Part shown: piece after piece, positions 38,004 to 42,687 of the stretch
Layout of the letters: each line of letters opens with the position of its first letter
How positions within the stretch are numbered: position 1 is the stretch's first letter
NCBI GenBank assembly: GCA_002397315.1
Contig: DHAE01000005.1
Coordinates: 1,285-43,971, forward strand
Length of the DNA: 42,687 nt
Direction of reading: 5' to 3'
Source: Comamonadaceae bacterium UBA4962
GTDB lineage: Bacteria; Pseudomonadota; Gammaproteobacteria; Burkholderiales; Burkholderiaceae_C
Made by a program: the position numbers and the translations under genes
The notes under the pieces: model-generated
The model's database searches: none
Seen by the model: the letters and a program-made list of their open reading frames with translations, nothing else
Told to the model about the DNA's origin: nothing

Positions 38004-38010
38004 CACCGGC

Positions 38011-38862
38011 ATGGTCCTGAGCTATACCCTTCCGACCCCGCTCGAATACTTCGCCGCACTGGTGCAGAGCGACGACCAGTTCCCCCTGCTGGAGGCCGCG
38101 GCCTGCATCGCGCACGACGAGTACCCCGAGCTCGACGTGCAGCAGTTGCTGGGCGACATGGACCAGCTGCTCGCCCGGCTGCGGCGCAGGCTGCCCGAAG
38201 AGGCGTCCTCGCTGCAGCGGCTGCGCTCGCTCAACCAGTTCTTCTTCCACGACCTGGGTTTCGGCGGCAACGTCAACAACTACTACGACCCGGACAACAG
38301 CTACCTGAACGCCGTGCTGCGCACCCGCCGCGGCATCCCGATCTCCTTGGCCGTGCTGTGGATGGAGCTGGCGCAGGGGCTGGGCCTGCACGTGCGGGGT
38401 ATCTCGTTCCCCGGTCATTTCATGGTCAAGGTGCTGCTGCCGCGCGGGCAGGTGGTGCTCGATCCGACCACGGGCCAGTCGCTCTCCCGCGAAGACCTGG
38501 CCGAACGCCTGGAGCCGTTCCAGCGCCGCAGCGGCCTCGTGGACGATTTCGAGGTGCCGCTGGGGCTTTACCTGCAGGCCTCGCCGGCCCGCGAGGTGAT
38601 CGCGCGCATGCTGCGCAACCTGAAGGAGATCCACCGCTCCCAAAAGGACTGGGAGCGCCTGGCGGCCGTGCAGGAGCGCCTCGTGCTGCTGCTGCCCGAC
38701 GCCTGGGGCGAGTGGCGCGACCGCGGCCTCGCGCGGGCCGAACTGGGCGATGCAGACGGGGCCATGTCGGACCTGGAAACCTACCTCGCGCACGCCGAGG
38801 ACGCGCTCGACGTGGCCGATATCGCCGCGCGCCTGGAGCAGCTGCGCCGCGCCAGCCACTGA
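38011..38862 (+). CDS. SirB1 family protein (transglutaminase-like, TPR-like tail)
   Basis: A 283-residue member of the SirB1/YchA family. The central domain is transglutaminase-like: LNQFFFHDLGFGGNVNNYYDPDNSYLN, then TRRGIPISLAVLWMELAQGLGL, GISFPGHFMVKV (the His block) and VLDPTTGQSL (the Asp block). The last ~90 residues form a helical TPR-like repeat (NLKEIHRSQKDWERLAAVQERLVLLLPD, then DRGLARAELGDADGAMSDLETYLAHAED). I do not see a classical Cys at the usual nucleophile position, so catalysis is doubtful. Function is unknown. It ends 20 bases before a hairpin repeat in a gap convergent with queF. Confidence 0.85.
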   Translation: MVLSYTLPTPLEYFAALVQSDDQFPLLEAAACIAHDEYPELDVQQLLGDMDQLLARLRRRLPEEASSLQRLRSLNQFFFHDLGFGGNVNNYYDPDNSYLNAVLRTRRGIPISLAVLWMELAQGLGLHVRGISFPGHFMVKVLLPRGQVVLDPTTGQSLSREDLAERLEPFQRRSGLVDDFEVPLGLYLQASPAREVIARMLRNLKEIHRSQKDWERLAAVQERLVLLLPDAWGEWRDRGLARAELGDADGAMSDLETYLAHAEDALDVADIAARLEQLRRASH

Positions 38863-38882
38863 CGGACGGCGGGTTCGCTGCC

Positions 38883-38995
38883 AGAGCCGCTGGCAGGGCC
38901 CAGCGAAGCGGTTCCGGCGAGGCGCCGCATCGCAGGCAGTACGCGCAGTACGACAAGATGCGGCAACGGCGCCGGAAGGGCGCTGCCTGCGGCGC
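38883..38995 (+). repeat. Interspersed hairpin repeat, copy 3 (complete)
   Basis: It starts AGAGCCGC (38883) and follows copy 1 to its end, including CGCAGGCAGTACG, GTACGACAAGATGCGGCAACG and GCGCCGGAAGGG. Arms differ from copy 1 but keep pairing: TTCCGGC/GCCGGAA here against TTCTGGC/GCCAGAA in copy 1, and GGCAG/CTGCC against GACAC/GTGTC. The inner stem GCCGCATC/GATGCGGC is perfect here. It fills the convergent gap and abuts the queF stop codon. Confidence 0.85.
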
Positions 38996-39841
38996 CTACT
39001 GCCGCGCCGTGCGCACGTTGGGTGGCAGAGCCTGCGGATGGCTCGTGCGCAGGGGGTTGATGTCCAGCCCGCCGCGGCGGGTGTAGCGTGCGTACACCGA
39101 CAGCTTGATCGGCCGGCAGCGCGTCCACACGTCCATGAAGATGCGCTCCACGCACTGCTCGTGGAATTCGTTGTGGTTGCGGAAGCTCACGAGGTACTGC
39201 AGCAGGCCGGCCTGGTCGATCTGCGCGCCGCTGTACTGGATGCGCACGCTGCCCCAATCGGGCTGCCCGGTCACGAGGCAGTTGCTCTTGAGCAGGTGGC
39301 TGGTGAGCGTCTCGGTCACCGGCGCCTCGGCATGGTTCGCGTGCAGCAGCTCCGGGGCGGGCGTGTACTGCGTGCACTCCACGTCCAGGCGGTCCAGCAG
39401 CAGGCCGTCGAATTCCTGCACGGGCTCGCGGTCGAACAGCTCGGGCAGCACCAGCTTCACGCCGACGGTGGCGGGCCGGTCCGAGCCGCGCCAGACGGCC
39501 TCGCTCAGGTCCGTGCGCAGGCGGGCCTGCACCTCGGCGGCCTCGGAAAAGCGCGTGTTGTTGAAGCTGTTGAGGTAGAGCTTGAACGACTTGCTCTCGA
39601 TGATGTTCGGCGTCTCGCACGGCACGGTGACGTGCGCGATCGCGACCTGCGGCTTGCCGCGCAGGTTCAGCCAGGAGAGTTCGAAGGCCGTCCACAGGTC
39701 CGCGCCGAAGAAGGGCGGCGCGCCGGTGATGCCGATCTCGTCGCGCTTGGGCTGGCGCGGCAGGGGGAAAAGCAGCGAGGCGTCGTACTGGTCGGCATAG
39801 GCCGAGGTGCGGCCGAGCTGCGACTGGTCGGGAGTGTTCAT
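38996..39841 (-). CDS. queF: NADPH-dependent 7-cyano-7-deazaguanine reductase
   Basis: A 281-residue bimodular QueF reducing preQ0 to preQ1 in queuosine synthesis. Family motif ESKSFKLYLNSFNNTRF (the QueF box) lies in the N-terminal half; SNCLVTGQPDWGS carries the catalytic Cys, and NHNEFHEQCVERIFMD the second conserved Cys and His/Glu. Length equals the E. coli bimodular enzyme. ATG 39841 (MNTPDQSQLG) is chosen; a longer frame adds ~29 Pro-rich residues without support. No ribosome site is clear. The hairpin repeat abuts its stop. The next upstream gene on the same strand is the 2OG oxygenase, 99 bases away. Confidence 0.96.
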   Translation of the reverse strand: MNTPDQSQLGRTSAYADQYDASLLFPLPRQPKRDEIGITGAPPFFGADLWTAFELSWLNLRGKPQVAIAHVTVPCETPNIIESKSFKLYLNSFNNTRFSEAAEVQARLRTDLSEAVWRGSDRPATVGVKLVLPELFDREPVQEFDGLLLDRLDVECTQYTPAPELLHANHAEAPVTETLTSHLLKSNCLVTGQPDWGSVRIQYSGAQIDQAGLLQYLVSFRNHNEFHEQCVERIFMDVWTRCRPIKLSVYARYTRRGGLDINPLRTSHPQALPPNVRTARQ

Positions 39842-39940
39842 GGCGGGGCCTGGGGTTTCATCGCCGCCGCAGGGGCGGCATGGGGTGTGCGGGGGGGCGC
39901 GGAGCGCGGGGCAGGGCGGGAGCCCCACCGGCCGAGCGCG

Positions 39941-40837
39941 TCATTCGAAGCGCCGCTCGCGCAGCCACTTGGTCGCGATCCATTTGTCGCCCGCGAGCAC
40001 GGGGGCGCCGCCGTGCAGGGTGCGCGTGGAGGGGTGGGGGCGTTCGTAGCTGAAGAACACCGCGTTGCCGCGCCGCGGAGCCACCTCGAGGTGCACGTCG
40101 GGGAAGGTGGTGCCGCCGCCCTGCTCGGGATCGTTGAGGTAGATGACGAGCGTCGCCACGCGTTGCCCTCCGCGGCGCAGGATCGTGGGAGTGCCCGGCT
40201 CTGAGGGATCGAAGTAGTCGTAATGCGGCTTGTACTCGGCGCCGGGGCGGTAGTGCAGCACCTGCAGGCCCTCGCCGTTCTCCAGCGGCCAGTTCACCAG
40301 CCGGGCGATGCGCTCCTCCAGCCGCGCGACCACCGGATTCTCTTCGCGCTGGAAGAACATGCCGTTGCTCGTGCGGTCGTCGTTCACTTCCTCGCCGCCC
40401 GTGCGCGTGGCCACGGTGAGCGAGCGGGCCATGCGCGGGCGGGCCGCGTCGATGATGGCATCGCACTCCTCGGGCGAGAGCAGGTTGCCGAACAGCACCA
40501 CCCGCGGCTGCGCCATCGCCATCAGCACCTGCACCTGCCGGTCGCCCACGTCGATCAGGCCGGGCGAGGACGACAGGTCGGGCTCGGGCACGCGGGAGGC
40601 GGGCGGCTGGCCCTGCTGCACGGCCAGCGTCTCCAGGTGGTCGCGCAGGACATGTTCCATCGCGTAGGTGGCGACGTCCTCGTTCCAGCCGGCGTCGAGC
40701 ATGGACTGGAGCACGGCGGGCGCGCCGAAGCCCGCCTGGGCCTGGGCGACGATCCACGCGCGCAGCTCGGGCGTGACGGATTGCGAAAGGTCGGCGTCCG
40801 TGTCGGCGCGCTCGGCGGAAGGGCTGTGGGCGGACAT
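39941..40837 (-). CDS. 2OG-Fe(II) oxygenase, prolyl 4-hydroxylase type
   Basis: A 298-residue protein. The C-terminal ~200 residues are a prolyl 4-hydroxylase alpha-subunit-like 2-oxoglutarate/Fe(II) oxygenase: LLSPEECDAIIDAARPRM, the HxD pair in YKPHYDYFDP, GGTTFPDVHLEV, the distal His in TRTLHGGAPV, and the 2-oxoglutarate-binding Lys in GDKWIATKW. The first ~85 residues contain AWIVAQAQAGFGAPAVLQSMLDAGW, a helical piece unlike the catalytic core. No signal peptide, so it acts in the cytosol. Its protein substrate is unknown; bacterial relatives hydroxylate prolines in partner proteins such as EF-Tu. Confidence 0.88.
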   Translation of the reverse strand: MSAHSPSAERADTDADLSQSVTPELRAWIVAQAQAGFGAPAVLQSMLDAGWNEDVATYAMEHVLRDHLETLAVQQGQPPASRVPEPDLSSSPGLIDVGDRQVQVLMAMAQPRVVLFGNLLSPEECDAIIDAARPRMARSLTVATRTGGEEVNDDRTSNGMFFQREENPVVARLEERIARLVNWPLENGEGLQVLHYRPGAEYKPHYDYFDPSEPGTPTILRRGGQRVATLVIYLNDPEQGGGTTFPDVHLEVAPRRGNAVFFSYERPHPSTRTLHGGAPVLAGDKWIATKWLRERRFE

Positions 40838-40913
40838 GGTGGTGGTGGCGATAAGAAAAGGTGGCGGGACAACGAGGCCGGCGGCCGATGGCTACGTTAA
40901 CGCCCGCGGCACG

Positions 40914-40971
40914 GTACGAACAGTACGACAAGATGCGGCAACGACGCCAGAAGGGTCGTGTGAGCCGCTCT
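40914..40971 (+). repeat. Interspersed hairpin repeat, copy 4 (right half only)
   Basis: About 58 bases matching the right half of copy 1 at 54 of 58 positions, including AGTACGACAAGATGCGGCAA, ACGCCAGAAGGGTCGTGT and the end GCCGCTCT. The left arm is absent. Its final base overlaps the yaaA stop codon (40971-40973). Confidence 0.8.
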
Positions 40972-41750
40972 CAGTCCGCGAGCCGGCGGCGGAAGACGAG
41001 TCGGTCGGTCGCCGAGGCGGCCCGGTCGAACGCATAGCCTTCGAGATCGAAGCCTTCGAGCTGGCGCGGGGTGAGCACGCGGTGCTGGATCGCGTAGCGC
41101 GCCATCAGGCCGCGTGCGCGCTTGGCATGGAAGCTGATGATCTTGTAGCGGCCGCCCTTCCAGTCCTCGAACACGCATTCGAGGACGCGGGCCTTGAGCA
41201 CGCGCGGGTCCACGGACTTGAAGTATTCCTGCGAGGCCAGGTTGACCACCACGGGCGTGGCGTCCGCCGCGAGCCGCTGGTTGAGGTGCTCGGCGATGCG
41301 CGGGCCCCAGAAGCCGTAGAGGTTCGCGCCGGCATCGGTGGCCAGCCGCGTGCCCATCTCCAGCCGGTAGGGCTGCATCCGGTCGAGCGGCCGCAGCACG
41401 CCGTAGAGGCCGCTCAGGATGGCGATGTGGTCCTGCGCCCAGCGCAGATCGTCCTCGCCCAGGCTGTGCGCCTGAAGGCCCTCGTACACGTCGCCGTTGA
41501 AGGCGAAGAGCGCCTGGCGGGCATTGGCCGCGGTGAAGCGCGGCGACCACGCGGCGTAGCGCGCGGCGTTCAGCCCGGCCAGCGTGTCGCTGATGGACAT
41601 GAGCGAGGCCAGCTCCTGCGGCGACTTTTCCCGCAGCACCTCGATGAGGCGCGCGGATTCGGGAATGAAGGGCGGCAGGGTGTGCGCCAGCCCGTCGGGC
41701 AGCGGCGTGTCGTAGTCAAGCGACTTGGCGGGAGACAGCAGGAACAGCAT
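40971..41750 (-). CDS. yaaA: Peroxide stress protein YaaA
   Basis: A 259-residue YaaA (DUF328) protein; E. coli YaaA lowers intracellular iron and limits oxidative DNA damage. The N-terminus MLFLLSPAKSLDYDTPLP and the blocks AMFAFNG-like ALFAFNGDVYEGL, HIAILSGLYGVLRPLDRMQPYRLEMGT, FWGPRIAEHLNQ, NLASQEYFKSV and SFHAKRARGLMARY are conserved. The start at 41750 has a GAAGGAA ribosome site and is clearly better than the longer frame upstream. It lies alone between rne and the 2OG oxygenase gene. The rne terminator lies just upstream. Confidence 0.95.
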   Translation of the reverse strand: MLFLLSPAKSLDYDTPLPDGLAHTLPPFIPESARLIEVLREKSPQELASLMSISDTLAGLNAARYAAWSPRFTAANARQALFAFNGDVYEGLQAHSLGEDDLRWAQDHIAILSGLYGVLRPLDRMQPYRLEMGTRLATDAGANLYGFWGPRIAEHLNQRLAADATPVVVNLASQEYFKSVDPRVLKARVLECVFEDWKGGRYKIISFHAKRARGLMARYAIQHRVLTPRQLEGFDLEGYAFDRAASATDRLVFRRRLAD

Positions 41751-41795
41751 GGGTCGCGGATTCCTTCGGGAAGCGGGGCGCGCGCAGCGCCCGCG

Positions 41796-41839
41796 AAAAA
41801 AGACAGGGCCGCGGCACCGGCGCACCGGTGGCGCGGCCC
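41796..41839 (-). terminator. Intrinsic terminator of rne
   Basis: On the minus strand GGGCCGCG (41839-41832) pairs with CGCGGCCC (41813-41806), with an inner ACCGG/CCGGT stem; four bases later come six T residues (41801-41796). It lies just after the RNase E stop. Confidence 0.88.
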
Positions 41840-41848
41840 ATTGCGCCA

Positions 41849-42687
41849 TCAGGCGGCGGACGAGGGCTGCTCTTCGAAGGGCAGCTTCAGATCGCGCAGG
41901 TCGCGGCGGGTTTCCACCAGCACCAGCGGACCTTCGTCCAGCACGACCACCGGGGGCCGTTCACGCGGCACGTGCACCGGGCGGGGCTCGGCGGCGATCG
42001 CGGCCTGCGCGGCGGCGATCTTCTCGGCGTCCGAATTCACCCACTGCAGACCCGAGCCTTCGGCGATGCGGTTCAGCTCGTCGATCGGCAGCGCGAACGC
42101 CTGTACGCGCGGCAGGCCGGGCACGGCGGCAACTGCTGCCGGTGCCGGGGCCTGGACCGGCTGCGCCGGAGCGGGCGCGGCCGGCTTCAGGGCAGCCGGG
42201 GCCGTGGCCTGGACGGGCGGTTGCACGTCAGCCGGTGCTGCCGTGTCGACGGCGGCCACTGCTGCCGCTGCCACCACGGGCTGCGCCGGAGCCGCTGCGG
42301 GCACCGGTGCCGCGGCGGTTGCCGAAGCCTCCGGCAGCACGGTTGCGGCAGCCGGTGCCACCGGCGCCGGGGCAGGGGCTGCACCGCCGGACTGGCTGAA
42401 GTAGCTGCGGCGCGGCGCATCCTGGGATGCGTCGTCCGCTGCCATGCCAGGCTCGGCGGGCACGGCCGCCGGAGCGCCGTCCAGGCCGCCTGCGGACGCT
42501 TCCGCTTCGGCGCCTTCGCGCGGCGCACGGTCGCGGCGGTCGCGGCCGTAGCGGTCGCGCGAACGGCGCTCGCGGCGCGGCTCGTCACCTGCAGTGGCCG
42601 GGCTGGCCGTCTCGTCCGTGGTCAGATCGAGGTCGGGCAGCGAGGCGAGCGGGGACGTGTCCACGAACTCGCCCTGGGCCTCTTCGC
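41849..42687 (-). CDS. rne: Ribonuclease E, C-terminal part (5' end outside window)
   Basis: The last ~279 residues of RNase E/G, read from the right edge. The stretch is low-complexity: an Arg/Asp-rich patch (EPRRERRSRDRYGRDRRDRAPRE), then a long Ala/Pro/Val linker, and a conserved beta-proteobacterial tail GLQWVNSDAEKIAAAQAAI followed by RPPVVVLDEGPLVLVETRRDLRDLKLPFEE. The catalytic S1/DNase-I domain is not in the window. In the family this part is the scaffold for degradosome partners and RNA binding. Identification rests on the tail and composition; the frame stays open to the edge. Confidence 0.8.
   Translation of the reverse strand, partial: EEAQGEFVDTSPLASLPDLDLTTDETASPATAGDEPRRERRSRDRYGRDRRDRAPREGAEAEASAGGLDGAPAAVPAEPGMAADDASQDAPRRSYFSQSGGAAPAPAPVAPAAATVLPEASATAAAPVPAAAPAQPVVAAAAVAAVDTAAPADVQPPVQATAPAALKPAAPAPAQPVQAPAPAAVAAVPGLPRVQAFALPIDELNRIAEGSGLQWVNSDAEKIAAAQAAIAAEPRPVHVPRERPPVVVLDEGPLVLVETRRDLRDLKLPFEEQPSSAA

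Overview
The window is about 42.7 kb of very GC-rich DNA with densely packed genes and short intergenic gaps. Gene content and protein style (H-NS of the short beta-proteobacterial type, bimodular QueF, the argD-argF pair beside a DUF3579 gene, murJ divergent from rpsT, an Ala/Pro-rich RNase E tail) point to a beta-proteobacterium of the Comamonadaceae, most like Acidovorax/Paracidovorax. That assignment is inference from recognised families, not from a database search. I see no phage, transposase, integrase, CRISPR array, rRNA or tRNA. The window looks like ordinary chromosome, cut inside an adenosine deaminase gene at the left edge and inside an RNase E gene at the right edge.

Left part (1-7.5 kb): purine and nucleotide handling. 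It holds the 3' end of add, a lipoprotein N-acyl-homoserine-lactone-type acylase, a 2-hydroxyacid dehydrogenase, a BMP/PnrA-type nucleoside-binding lipoprotein-like protein, guanine deaminase and dcd. A textbook intrinsic terminator sits between the apparent promoter and the start of the BMP gene, so that gene may be controlled by attenuation. At 7.7-12.3 kb come two small hypothetical genes, a YpfJ-type zinc peptidase, an RhlE-type helicase, apaH and an H-NS gene. At 12.9-21.9 kb are aconitase A and two consecutive, translationally coupled PAS-GGDEF-EAL proteins. The first is membrane-bound and the second is cytosolic with a degenerate receiver-like N-terminus.

Middle part (22-30 kb): an FAD monooxygenase, then the complete kynurenine route from tryptophan to anthranilate (kynB-kynU-kynA, minus strand) with a divergent Lrp/AsnC regulator (kynR type). 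Next are a YkgJ-type cysteine-cluster gene and a feoA-feoB-Cys-rich membrane protein operon preceded by a good Fur box.

Right part (30-42.7 kb): an HD-domain phosphohydrolase, argF and argD (one minus-strand operon), DUF3579, an N-terminally membrane-anchored malate:quinone oxidoreductase with an FNR-like site upstream, rpsT, murJ, a SirB1-family protein, queF, a prolyl-4-hydroxylase-like 2OG oxygenase, yaaA and the C-terminal part of RNase E.

The most interesting unexplained structure is a family of roughly 60-115 bp interspersed repeats. There are four copies, all in the same orientation, each abutting or very near a stop codon. The full-length copies fold into long hairpins, and paired changes between copies preserve the stem. 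Other points worth following are the candidate attenuator before the BMP gene, a set of genes whose -10-like box lies directly before the start codon (possible leaderless mRNAs), the FNR-like site before mqo, and a strong palindrome before DUF3579.
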